DNA of 64,000 nt from Pseudomonas putida (GTDB lineage Bacteria; Pseudomonadota; Gammaproteobacteria; Pseudomonadales; Pseudomonadaceae), in assembly GCF_028682395.1 (NCBI RefSeq), contig NZ_JANHLC010000004.1:310001-374000 (forward strand), in the 5' to 3' direction. Shown here in pieces: positions 56,197-64,000 of this stretch (positions are counted from its first letter, which is position 1; each line of letters begins with the position of its first letter). The notes beneath the pieces were generated by a model. It saw nothing but the letters and a program-made list of their open reading frames with translations, searched no databases and was not told the DNA's origin. The translations under genes were made by a program, and so were the position numbers.

Positions 56197-58647
56197 TCAC
56201 TCGAGGGCTTTCCAGATATCCGTGGCGTATTCGCGAATCGTCCGGTCCGAGGAGAACCAGCCCATCCGAGCGGTATTGAGTACCGCCGAACGCCACCACT
56301 GCCGGTCATCGTGCCAATGGGTCTCGACCCTGGCCTGGGCGGCCCAATAGGCGTCGAAGTCGGCACACACCAGGAATCGGTCGTAGCTCACCAACGAGTC
56401 GACCAGGCCAACGTAGCGCGCCGGATCGTCCGGCGAAAACACCCCGTCGCGAATGGCTTGCAGCACATCATTCAACCGATGGGACGCGGCAATCTCCGCC
56501 GAGGCGCTGAAGTCGCCGCTGCGCTTGCGCGCCTCGACCTGCTCGGCACTCAAGCCGAAGATAAACATATGCTCGGCGCCCACCCGTTCGCACATCTCGA
56601 CATTGGCGCCGTCCAGGGTGCCGATGGTCAGCGCGCCATTGAGGCCGAACTTCATGTTGCTGGTGCCCGAGGCCTCGAAACCGGCGGTGGAGATCTGCTC
56701 GGACAGGTCAGCCGCCGGAATGATGCTCTCGGCCAGGCTGACGTTGTAGTTGGGCAGGAAAACCACCTTGAGCAACCCGCGTACCGTCGGGTCATTGTTG
56801 ACGGTCCGGGCGATATCGTTGGTCAACTTGATGATCAGCTTGGCCTGCTGATAACTGGCCGCGGCCTTACCGGCAAAGATTTTCACCCGCGGCACCCAGT
56901 CAGTCCCCGGCTCTGCGCGAATGGCCTGGTACAGGGCCACCGTGTGCAACAGGTTAAGCAACTGGCGCTTGTACTCGTGGATCCGTTTGACCTGCACATC
57001 GAACATTGCCGCCGGATTGACCGCGATCCCCAACCGCTCCTGGATCAGGCCCGCCAGCACCCGCTTGCTGTGCAGGCGCTGTTCGGCGAACTGCTTGCGA
57101 AACGCGGCCTTTTCGGCGAAAGCCTCCAGCGCACCGAGCCGTTGCTCCGGCTCGTCCAGCAACTGCGGCCCCAGGGCTTCGACCAGCATGGCCGTCAGCT
57201 CTGGGTTGGCCTGGTACAGCCAGCGGCGAAAGGTAATGCCGTTGGTCTTGTTGTTGATCCGGTCCGGGTACAACTTGTGCAATTCGGCAAAGACCGTGCT
57301 GCGCATCAGTTGGGTGTGCAGGCCGGACACTCCGTTGACGCTGTGGGAGCCGAGAAAGGCCAGGTTACCCATGCGAACCCGGCGCCCGTTGTCTTCCTCG
57401 ATCAACGAGACGGCGCGCAGCACGTCGAAGTCGTGAATGCCCTTGGCCCTGAGGGCGTCGATATGCTGGGCGTTGATCAGGTAGATGATCTGCATATGCC
57501 GCGGCAGCAACCGCTCCATCAAGCCTACCGGCCAGGTTTCCAGGGCCTCGGGCAAGAGGGTGTGGTTGGTGTAGGCGAGGGTGTCGACGGTCACCTGCCA
57601 GGCCGCGTCCCAGGTGACGCCATGCAGATCGACCAGTTGGCGCATCATTTCGGCCACGGCAATCGAGGGATGGGTATCGTTGAGTTGGATCGCCGCATGT
57701 TCGCCGAGGGTCAGCAGCGTATCGTGCATATTCAGGTGGCGGCGCATCAGGTCCTGCAGCGAGGCCGAGACAAAGAAGTACTCCTGGCGCAGGCGTAGCT
57801 CCTGACCCGCCTGGGTGCTGTCGGCCGGGTACAGGACCCGGGAAATGCTCTCGGCCCGCGCCACTTCGGCCACCGCCCCCAGGTGATCGCCGGCATTGAA
57901 GCGCTCCAGGTGCAAATCCTCGACGGCCCGCGCGCGCCACAGCCTCAGGGTATTCACACTGGCGCCGCGCCAGCCGACCACCGGGGTGTCATAAGCCACC
58001 GCGCGTACGGTTTCCCCCGGCCACCAGACCTGACGGTCCTGGCCGTTGGCATCCTGGACCGTCTCGACACTACCGCCAAACCCGATCGAATAGATCACTT
58101 CCGGGCGCTCGAACTCCCACGGATTGCCAAAATCCAGCCAGCGTTCGGTCTGCTCCTGCTGCCAGCCGTCGACAATTGCCTGACGAAACAAACCATGCTC
58201 ATAGCGAATGCCGTAGCCATGGCCGGCGATGCCCAGGGTCGACATGCTTTCCATAAAACATGCGGCCAGGCGCCCCAGCCCGCCATTACCCAGGGCAGCG
58301 TCGGGTTCGAGCAGGCGGATGCGCTCCAGGTCCACGCCCAGGTCGACCAGCGCTTCGCGCGCCACATCGAGCAGGCCCAGATTGCTCAGGCTGTCGTACA
58401 GCAGGCGACCGATCAGGAACTCGAGGGACAGGTAATAGACCCGCTTCTGCCCCTTGCGATAGATCTGTCGCGTGTGGTCCATCCAGTGTTCGACCATATG
58501 ATCGCGAGCGGCCAGGGCAATGGCTTCGAACCAGTCATGATCGAACGCATGATCCGGGTCCTTGCCCACCGCGTAGGTCAGTTTGGCTAGCACGGCGGCC
58601 CGAAAAGCCGCCACCTGCACGTCATGATCAAGCGGTTCCTGAAGCAT
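56197..58647 (-). CDS. glgP: glycogen/maltodextrin phosphorylase
   Basis: The 816-residue enzyme starts at ATG 58647 (MLQEPLDHDVQVAAFRAAVL), with GAGG 8 bases upstream and family length. It releases glucose 1-phosphate from alpha-1,4-glucans. The PLP lysine is in GFEASGTSNMKFGLNGALTI, and FDVQVKRIHEYKRQLLN and ALGNGGLGRLAACFMESMST are signatures. Its upstream gap to the next gene (58648-58896) shows no clear promoter. Confidence 0.97.
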   Translation of the reverse strand: MLQEPLDHDVQVAAFRAAVLAKLTYAVGKDPDHAFDHDWFEAIALAARDHMVEHWMDHTRQIYRKGQKRVYYLSLEFLIGRLLYDSLSNLGLLDVAREALVDLGVDLERIRLLEPDAALGNGGLGRLAACFMESMSTLGIAGHGYGIRYEHGLFRQAIVDGWQQEQTERWLDFGNPWEFERPEVIYSIGFGGSVETVQDANGQDRQVWWPGETVRAVAYDTPVVGWRGASVNTLRLWRARAVEDLHLERFNAGDHLGAVAEVARAESISRVLYPADSTQAGQELRLRQEYFFVSASLQDLMRRHLNMHDTLLTLGEHAAIQLNDTHPSIAVAEMMRQLVDLHGVTWDAAWQVTVDTLAYTNHTLLPEALETWPVGLMERLLPRHMQIIYLINAQHIDALRAKGIHDFDVLRAVSLIEEDNGRRVRMGNLAFLGSHSVNGVSGLHTQLMRSTVFAELHKLYPDRINNKTNGITFRRWLYQANPELTAMLVEALGPQLLDEPEQRLGALEAFAEKAAFRKQFAEQRLHSKRVLAGLIQERLGIAVNPAAMFDVQVKRIHEYKRQLLNLLHTVALYQAIRAEPGTDWVPRVKIFAGKAAASYQQAKLIIKLTNDIARTVNNDPTVRGLLKVVFLPNYNVSLAESIIPAADLSEQISTAGFEASGTSNMKFGLNGALTIGTLDGANVEMCERVGAEHMFIFGLSAEQVEARKRSGDFSASAEIAASHRLNDVLQAIRDGVFSPDDPARYVGLVDSLVSYDRFLVCADFDAYWAAQARVETHWHDDRQWWRSAVLNTARMGWFSSDRTIREYATDIWKALE

Positions 58648-58896
58648 CGATACGACCTCGAGCGAGATGAGCGATTTAAACGACGAGTTGTCTGAGCCTA
58701 GACGCTTGAGCACAAGCCGACGGCTCTGCTGCGCGGTTTTTTTCGTCGGTCCCTCCCCGGCCACCCCGAAGCGCCAGCGGGCGGATACTGACGCCGCGTC
58801 GCCGCGCCCAAAGGGAAAACCGGCAAATGGTTATTCACAAATCCATCAGCCCCGGTATCATCGCGCGCCCTGATGCACCCTGGATAACCGAGCCCC

Positions 58897-59301
58897 ATGA
58901 AACCCACCCTGATCGCCGCCGCGGAAATCGACCGTCTTGATACCTGGGCGAAGTACTCCAGTTACATGTGCGGTGGCTGCATATCCAGCTGCTGCACCCT
59001 GCCGGTAGAGGTCAAGGTCAAGGACCTGATCCGCATCGGGCTCGTCGACGAATTCGAACTCGGCGACCCGGCGAAGAACATCGCCAAGCGTCTGCAAAAG
59101 GAAGGGATCGTCGAGCGTTTCAACCAGAAATCGGAAATCTTCACGCTGACGCGCATGAGCAACAACGACTGCCTGTTCCTGGACCGCAAGAGCCGTCTGT
59201 GCACCATCTACGACAAGCGCCCGGACACGTGCCGCAACCATCCGAAGATCGGCCCGCGTCCGGGTTACTGCGCCTACAAGCCCAAGGCGCAAAGCCGTTA
59301 G
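58897..59301 (+). CDS. YkgJ-type cysteine-cluster protein
   Basis: The 134-residue protein has CGGCISSCC (Cys25, 28, 32, 33) near the N-terminus and later Cys residues in NNDCLFLDRKSRLCTIYDKR, PDTCRNHPKIG and GYCAYK. This is the CxxCxxxCC pattern of the YkgJ/zinc- or iron-binding cysteine cluster family. The metal and role are not established. It is a single gene divergent from glgP. Confidence 0.9.
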   Translation: MKPTLIAAAEIDRLDTWAKYSSYMCGGCISSCCTLPVEVKVKDLIRIGLVDEFELGDPAKNIAKRLQKEGIVERFNQKSEIFTLTRMSNNDCLFLDRKSRLCTIYDKRPDTCRNHPKIGPRPGYCAYKPKAQSR

Positions 59302-59306
59302 AAACC

Positions 59307-60161
59307 TTAGGCGCCTGTGGCGACCGGCCGCTGCGGGTCGGTGATCCACTCGCTCCACGAGCCGGCGTACAAAGGCGTCAGCGGATAACCCGCGAGGCAC
59401 AGGGCGAACAGGTTATGACACGCGGTCACCCCGGAGCCGCAATAAGCCACCAACTCGGCCGCCGGTCGCTCGCCCAGAAGGGCGGCAAAACGTTCGCGCA
59501 ACTGCGCGGCCGGCAGAAAGCGCCCATCGCTGCCCAGGTTGCCACTGAAGGCCGCGCATCGCGCGCCCGGGATATGTCCGGCAACCGGGTCGAGCGGTTC
59601 GACTTCACCGCGAAAGCGCGGCTCGGCCCGGGCGTCGAGCAAGGTCAGCCCCGGCTGGCCCAGACGCCGACCCAAGGCCAGGGCGTCGACCAGTAGACCC
59701 GCATCTGCATGCCCCACGAACCGACCCGGCATGACGCTGGGCGCATCCAGGCTTAGAGGAAATCCGGCGCCGTGCCAGGCCTTTAGGCCACCATCGAGAA
59801 TCGACACGCCGCTGCGCTTGCCCAGCCAGGCCAACAGCCACCACGCGCGCGCGGCGAAAGCCCCGGGGCCATCGTCATACAACACGATATCGCTGTCGTC
59901 ATTAATGCCCCAGGCACGCAGCCGCTCGTTCAGTTTGACGGCGTCGGGCAGCGGGTGGCGCCCGGTCACGCCTTTGATCACGGGGCCGCTCAGGTCGCGC
60001 TCGAGATCAGCGAACAGGGCCCCGGCAATATGCCCCTCGCTATAGCTTTGCAGGCCGTAATCCGGGTCTTCGAGGGCAAAACGACAATCCAGGATAACCA
60101 GCCCGGGGGATTGCTGGCGCTCGGCCAGGGCCTGTGGGCTGATCAGTTGCGCAATGGACAT
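59307..60161 (-). CDS. two-domain rhodanese-type sulfurtransferase (3-mercaptopyruvate type)
   Basis: The 284-residue protein starts at ATG 60161 (MSIAQLISPQALAERQQSPG), with AAAGGAG upstream. Two rhodanese domains are seen: an inactive N-terminal one (VILDCRFALEDPDYG, HIAGALFADLERDLSG) and an active C-terminal one with CGSGVTACHN. The active loop CGSGVT is the form typical of 3-mercaptopyruvate sulfurtransferases rather than thiosulfate rhodaneses. It is convergent with the cysteine-cluster gene, with 5 bases between them. Confidence 0.9.
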   Translation of the reverse strand: MSIAQLISPQALAERQQSPGLVILDCRFALEDPDYGLQSYSEGHIAGALFADLERDLSGPVIKGVTGRHPLPDAVKLNERLRAWGINDDSDIVLYDDGPGAFAARAWWLLAWLGKRSGVSILDGGLKAWHGAGFPLSLDAPSVMPGRFVGHADAGLLVDALALGRRLGQPGLTLLDARAEPRFRGEVEPLDPVAGHIPGARCAAFSGNLGSDGRFLPAAQLRERFAALLGERPAAELVAYCGSGVTACHNLFALCLAGYPLTPLYAGSWSEWITDPQRPVATGA

Positions 60162-60192
60162 GACTGTCTCCTTTAGGGGCGATGCCACGATC

Positions 60193-60864
60193 CTACTGCA
60201 CTTCCTCCAGCGCTTGCTCCAGGGGCACGTAAAACTCTTCAATCAATGCGTCAATCTCCGCCCGGGCGACCGGCGCGATAAAACCGACTTCCAGCGCCAG
60301 CACCTGATAGACACCGCGTTTGATTGCCCGCTCGCTGAGATGGGTGGAGTTTTCACGCATTGTGCCCAGAAAGCGTACCCAGGAAGTCAGCACGATCCAG
60401 GCATTGATCACGATCGACTCGATCTGCACCTTGTCCATGATCAGGATACCGGCGTCGACGAACCCACTGTAGATCGCATGGCCCTGGTTCAGGCAGCGCT
60501 GGGAAAAACGCCGATAGCTGATCGCCAACTCCGGATCATTGCCCAGCAATTGCTCGAGGTCGCGATAGAGAAAGCGATAACCCCACATCGCCGCCAGCAC
60601 GGACTTGAGATAGAAACGCTGGTCCTCCACGGTCACGGCGCGCCCGGGCGGCAGGTGCAGAAAACTGTCGAGCAATGCTGCGTATTCGTCGAACAGCACG
60701 GCGATGATCGCCTGCTTGTTGGGGAAGTGGTAGTACAGGTTGCCGGGCGAAATCTCCATATGCGCAGCAATATGGTTGGTGCTGATATTGCGTTCGCCCA
60801 GTTGGTTGAACAGTTCCAGGCTGGTCTGGACGATCCGGTCTCTGGTTTTCATCCTTGGAGCCAT
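60193..60864 (-). CDS. laoR: TetR-family regulator, LaoR-like
   Basis: The 223-residue regulator has a TetR helix-turn-helix (MKTRDRIVQTSLELFNQLGE, then HIAAHMEISPGNLYYHFPNK) and a helical ligand domain. Gene order with the divergent aldehyde dehydrogenase, Tat-signal protein and GMC oxidoreductase matches laoR-laoC-laoB-laoA of P. aeruginosa, which oxidises long-chain alcohols. ATG 60864 and ATG 60852 are both possible; neither has a clear ribosome binding site. The DNA-reading helix is identical over ten residues to that of PhaD in this window. Confidence 0.85.
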   Translation of the reverse strand: MAPRMKTRDRIVQTSLELFNQLGERNISTNHIAAHMEISPGNLYYHFPNKQAIIAVLFDEYAALLDSFLHLPPGRAVTVEDQRFYLKSVLAAMWGYRFLYRDLEQLLGNDPELAISYRRFSQRCLNQGHAIYSGFVDAGILIMDKVQIESIVINAWIVLTSWVRFLGTMRENSTHLSERAIKRGVYQVLALEVGFIAPVARAEIDALIEEFYVPLEQALEEVQ

Positions 60865-60898
60865 AAGGGTATCAATTCAAATAGTGAACTTTCGGGTC

Positions 60899-60980
60899 AA
60901 GGATTTTACGAATTTATGTCGAACAGCGGTAATGCCATACGCGACAAAATCCTTCGGCACGCTGGTTGACAAACCAGCGT
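60899..60980. promoter_or_regulatory. two inverted repeats in the laoR/laoC intergenic region
   Basis: AAGGATTTT (60899-60907) and AAAATCCTT (60946-60954) are perfect inverted 9-mers. Next to them ACGCTGGTT (60959-60967) and AACCAGCGT (60972-60980) form a tight dyad around GACA. They sit in the 176-base divergent gap. The compact second dyad is a good operator candidate for the TetR-family regulator. Confidence 0.5.
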
Positions 60981-61040
60981 CTGGGTTCTACAACCTCGAA
61001 CACGTGTTTAAAAATAAAAATTAATCCACAGGAGCTGCCC

Positions 61041-62471
61041 ATGTCTGCCGATGTCGCCTTTCTACAAGAGAACTTGCAGCTCCAGTCCCAGCTACGCCAG
61101 GCTTTCGATCTCCAGCGCCAGGCTTATGCCGCCCACCCCATGCCGCCGGCCACCCAACGTCGACAATGGCTCAAGAGCCTGCGCCAGATACTGAGTGACG
61201 AACGCCAGGCGCTGATTGAGGCCATCAGCCAGGACTTCAGCCACCGCAGCGCCGATGAAACCCTGCTCGCCGAACTGATGCCCAGCCTGCACGGCATTCA
61301 CTACGCCAGCCGCCACCTGGCGGGTTGGATGAAACCGTCCCGGCGTCGGGTCGGCATTGCCTTCCAGCCCGCTTCGGCCAAGGTCATCTATCAACCGCTG
61401 GGCGTGGTCGGCGTCATTGTGCCGTGGAACTATCCATTGTTTCTGGCCATTGGCCCGCTGGTTGGCGCGCTAGCCGCCGGCAACCGAGTGATGCTCAAGC
61501 TCAGTGAAGCCACCCCCGCCACCGGGCTGCTGCTCAAGGAATTGCTGGGACGGGTCTTCCCCGAAGACCTGGTGTGCGTCGTACTGGGCGAGGCCGACGT
61601 CGGCATGGCGTTCTCCCGCTTGCCCTTTGACCACCTGCTGTTTACCGGCGCGACGAGCATTGGCAAGCACGTGATGCGCGCGGCCGCCGAGAACCTGACA
61701 CCGGTTACCCTGGAGCTGGGCGGCAAGTCGCCCGCCCTGGTGTCCGCAGACGTGCCGCTCAAGGACGCAGCCGAGCGAATTGCGTTCGGCAAGACCCTCA
61801 ATGCCGGGCAGACCTGCGTGGCGCCCGACTACGTGCTGGTCCCGCAGAACCGCGTCGAAGCGTTTGTCGAGGCTTACCGACAGGCCATTCGTAGCTTCTA
61901 CCCCACGCTGGTGGATAACCCCGACTACACGGCCATCATCAACGACCGGCAGTTGGCTCGGCTTAATCGCTACATCGACGACGCTACAGCTCATGGCGCG
62001 CAGCTGGTCCCACTGTTCGAGCAGAACCAGGGCCGGCGCATGGGCCATAGCCTGTTGCTGAACGTCAACGACGACATGACCGTGATGCAGGACGAAATCT
62101 TCGGCCCCTTGTTACCCATCGTGCCCTACACCAGCTTCGATCAGGCACTTGCCTACATCAATCAGCGCCCACGTCCTCTGGCCCTCTACTACTTCGGTTA
62201 CAACAAGGCCGAGCAGCAGCGCGTGCTGCACGAAACCCACTCCGGCGGTGCCTGCCTCAACGACACCCTGCTGCATGTGGTCCAGGACGATATGCCGTTT
62301 GGCGGGATCGGCCCTTCGGGCATGGGCCATTACCACGGCCACGAAGGCTTTCTCACCTTCAGCAAGGCCAAGGGCGTGCTGATCAAGCAGCGCTTCAACG
62401 CCTCCCGCCTGATCTACCCACCTTATGGCAGCGGTATCCAAAAGCTGATCCAGAAGTTGTTCGTGCGTTAA
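61041..62471 (+). CDS. laoC: aldehyde dehydrogenase, LaoC-like (coniferyl aldehyde dehydrogenase group)
   Basis: The 476-residue NAD(P)-dependent enzyme starts at ATG 61041 (MSADVAFLQENLQLQSQLRQ), with AGGAG upstream. Motifs: VPWNYPLFLAIGPLVGALAA, the general base Glu in VTLELGGKSPALVS and the catalytic Cys259 in GQTCVAPDYVLV. The C-terminal FGGIGPSGMGHYHGHEGFLT is typical of the coniferyl and fatty aldehyde dehydrogenase group. In the lao scheme it oxidises the aldehyde made by LaoA. Confidence 0.93.
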   Translation: MSADVAFLQENLQLQSQLRQAFDLQRQAYAAHPMPPATQRRQWLKSLRQILSDERQALIEAISQDFSHRSADETLLAELMPSLHGIHYASRHLAGWMKPSRRRVGIAFQPASAKVIYQPLGVVGVIVPWNYPLFLAIGPLVGALAAGNRVMLKLSEATPATGLLLKELLGRVFPEDLVCVVLGEADVGMAFSRLPFDHLLFTGATSIGKHVMRAAAENLTPVTLELGGKSPALVSADVPLKDAAERIAFGKTLNAGQTCVAPDYVLVPQNRVEAFVEAYRQAIRSFYPTLVDNPDYTAIINDRQLARLNRYIDDATAHGAQLVPLFEQNQGRRMGHSLLLNVNDDMTVMQDEIFGPLLPIVPYTSFDQALAYINQRPRPLALYYFGYNKAEQQRVLHETHSGGACLNDTLLHVVQDDMPFGGIGPSGMGHYHGHEGFLTFSKAKGVLIKQRFNASRLIYPPYGSGIQKLIQKLFVR

Positions 62472-62504
62472 CTCCCCCCAATAAAGTTCAGGTGAATAAC
62501 AACA

Positions 62505-63050
62505 ATGCATACAAGCCTGTCTGAATCCCCCGCGCTGTCACGGCGCGGCCTGCTCAAAGTCGGTCTGCTGGGCAGCGCCTTCCTGGCCACCGCCGGCCTT
62601 GGCGCCAGCCTGAGCGGCTGCTCTGCCAGCGTTCCGGCCAACGGCTTCGCCATATTGCGCGACAACGACCTGCCGTTTCTGCGCGCCCTGATTCCGGTGC
62701 TGCTGGCCGGCAGCCTGGCAACCGAGCAAATGCCTGCCGCCATCGAGGGCACCTTGCGCAGCCTGGATGTGAACCTCAATCACTTGTCCCCGCAAATGCT
62801 CGCCCTGACGCGCCAACTATTCGATGTGCTCGGCATGGCGGTCACACGCGGGCCGCTGACCGGCATCTGGGGCAGTTGGGAAAACGCCAGCGGCGAGTCG
62901 ATTCGGGCCTTTCTGAACCGCTGGGAAAACAGCTGGCTGGCGCTTCTGCGCATGGGCCATGGCTCCTTGCTCCAGCTGGTGATGATGGCCTGGTACACCC
63001 AGGCCGGTGCCTGGAGTCACTGCGGCTACCCCGGCCCTCCGCAAATCTGA
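62505..63050 (+). CDS. laoB: Tat-exported small protein, LaoB-like
   Basis: The 181-residue protein begins with a twin-arginine signal (ALSRRGLLKVGLLGSAFLAT) followed by LSGC, a possible lipobox. The mature part is helical (LPFLRALIPVLLAGSLATEQ, IRAFLNRWENSWLALLRMGH) and ends AWSHCGYPGPPQI, resembling small third subunits of membrane gluconate/alcohol dehydrogenases. LaoB is required for long-chain alcohol oxidation in P. aeruginosa, with unknown mechanism. It lies between laoC and laoA. Confidence 0.85.
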   Translation: MHTSLSESPALSRRGLLKVGLLGSAFLATAGLGASLSGCSASVPANGFAILRDNDLPFLRALIPVLLAGSLATEQMPAAIEGTLRSLDVNLNHLSPQMLALTRQLFDVLGMAVTRGPLTGIWGSWENASGESIRAFLNRWENSWLALLRMGHGSLLQLVMMAWYTQAGAWSHCGYPGPPQI

Positions 63051-63101
63051 CTGCCCCCCTTTGCTCGAATCCTCCTAACAATAAGAAAAGAGAGCCCAGA
63101 G

Positions 63102-64000
63102 ATGCCTGTACCTGATCCGTTTCGCGAAGGCCTGAGCCGTGGCTGGAAAACCTATGACGGTTCGCAGCTCGAACAAGACCTCACCCTCGAGGCCGACGTG
63201 GCGATTATCGGCAGCGGTGCCGGCGGCGGGACCACCGCCGAGATCCTCAGCGCCGCCGGCTACAAGGTCCTGCTGATCGAAGAAGGGCCGCTCAAGACCA
63301 GCAGCGACTTCAAGATGCTCGAAGACGAGGCCTACACCAGCCTCTACCAGGAAGGCATCGGGCGCATGAGCAAGGATGGCGCCATCACCATCCTGCAAGG
63401 CCGGGCTGTCGGTGGCACCACGCTGATCAACTGGACCTCGAGTTTTCGCACACCGACTCCGACCCTGGAACACTGGGCCAGCGAGTTTGCCGTCAAGGGC
63501 CACAGCGCCGAGGACATGGCGCCCTGGTTCGAAAAGATGGAGCAGCGCCTGGGCGTCGCGCCCTGGGCCATGCCGCCCAATGCCAACAACGACGTGATCC
63601 GCAATGGCTGTGAAAAACTCGGCTACGGCTGGAAGGTGATCCCGCGCAACGTGCGCGGCTGCTGGAACCTGGGCTACTGCGGCATGGGATGCCCGACCAA
63701 TGCCAAGCAGTCGATGTTGGTCACCACCATCCCGGCAGCCCTGGAGCGCGGCGGTGAACTGCTTTACCTGGCCCGAGCCGAGCGCCTGCAACTGAGCGGC
63801 GATCATGTGTCAGGGCTGGAATGTGTGGGCATGGATGCACGCTGCGTCGCCCCCAATGGGCGCAAAATCATGGTCAAGGCCCGCCACTATGTGCTGGCGG
63901 GCGGCGGCATCAACAGCCCCGCCCTGCTGCTGCGCTCCAAGACGCCAGACCCCCATGATCGCGTGGGCAAACGCACCTTCCTGCACCTGGTGAATTTTTC
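63102..64000 (+). CDS. laoA: GMC family FAD-dependent alcohol oxidoreductase, LaoA-like (5' part)
   Basis: ATG 63102 opens a frame (MPVPDPFREGLSRGWKTYDG) that runs off the window after 299 codons. The FAD dinucleotide motif is VAIIGSGAGGGTTAEILSAA, followed by LLIEEG, the GMC signature GRAVGGTTLINWTSSF, and the Cys-rich WNLGYCGMGCPTNAKQSM found in long-chain alcohol oxidases. YVLAGGGINSPALLL closes the FAD region. It has no signal peptide of its own, although the preceding gene encodes a Tat-signal partner. The C-terminal catalytic His cannot be seen. Confidence 0.9.
   Translation, partial: MPVPDPFREGLSRGWKTYDGSQLEQDLTLEADVAIIGSGAGGGTTAEILSAAGYKVLLIEEGPLKTSSDFKMLEDEAYTSLYQEGIGRMSKDGAITILQGRAVGGTTLINWTSSFRTPTPTLEHWASEFAVKGHSAEDMAPWFEKMEQRLGVAPWAMPPNANNDVIRNGCEKLGYGWKVIPRNVRGCWNLGYCGMGCPTNAKQSMLVTTIPAALERGGELLYLARAERLQLSGDHVSGLECVGMDARCVAPNGRKIMVKARHYVLAGGGINSPALLLRSKTPDPHDRVGKRTFLHLVNF

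Noticed and set aside
56023-57798. 591-codon plus-strand frame opposite the end of glgP and the start of DUF2339
   Set aside because: It spans two unrelated real genes and has no recognisable domain.
1-64000. Search for tRNA, rRNA, insertion sequences, prophage or a toxin/defence island
   Set aside because: No cloverleaf with CCA end, transposase, integrase, terminal inverted repeats or atypical-composition block was seen; coding density and codon style are uniform.

Overview
The window is a chromosomal segment of a Pseudomonas of the P. fluorescens group (inference). The evidence is the high-GC coding style, the class II PHA cluster phaC1-Z-C2-D with phaF/phaI, the ubiE-ubiJ-ubiB-hisI-hisE-tatABC run, the hut order, a laoABCR-like locus at the end and GCGAGC..GCTCGC REP palindromes. 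Genes are packed tightly, many pairs overlap by 1-17 bases, and there is no prophage, insertion sequence, rRNA, tRNA or CRISPR. Almost everything reads as core genome.

Layout. 1-9112: truncated malic enzyme, SNase-like nuclease with rpmE, priA, argS with a SPOR-domain protein, heat-shock protease hslVU behind a good sigma-32 promoter, and a DUF971 gene. 9113-16328: medium-chain-length PHA locus, with synthases PhaC1 and PhaC2, depolymerase PhaZ and regulator PhaD on the plus strand, converging on phasins PhaF and PhaI and a small PHA-system protein on the minus strand. The phaC1 leader carries a sigma-54 type promoter, a nested palindrome and a Crc/Hfq-type A-rich motif. 16486-22526: ubiquinone synthesis (ubiE, ubiJ, ubiB), hisI and hisE, the Tat translocase and rsmE. 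22626-24542: an HBM-type chemoreceptor behind a sigma-28 promoter. 24607-27193: a polar amino acid ABC transporter. 27359-31664: opgG-opgH for periplasmic glucans. 31932-33337: dtd and pip.

33449-46348 is a complete histidine utilisation region. hutC-hutD, then hutU-hutXWV-(hutH paralogue)-hutH-hutI-hutG, run on the minus strand, with hutF divergent from hutC. Histidine is imported by HutXWV, deaminated by HutH, hydrated by HutU, opened by HutI, deiminated by HutF and deformylated by HutG to glutamate. HutC-type TGTA-N2-TACA sites lie in both control regions, and a sigma-54 type promoter precedes hutU. The hutH paralogue lacks exactly the Ala-Ser-Gly triad that forms the MIO cofactor, which is the most striking observation in the window.

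46391-64000: lipocalin, small lipoprotein, a Pct-like amino acid chemoreceptor, DUF924 and fbp, a DUF3999/DUF2339 membrane pair of unknown role, glycogen phosphorylase, a YkgJ-type cysteine-cluster protein, a rhodanese-type sulfurtransferase, and a laoR/laoC-laoB-laoA-like long-chain alcohol oxidation locus whose last gene runs off the window.

Coordinates include stop codons. Starts were chosen by ribosome binding site and family length, so several are shorter than the longest open frame. All functional calls come from reading the sequence; no database search was run.
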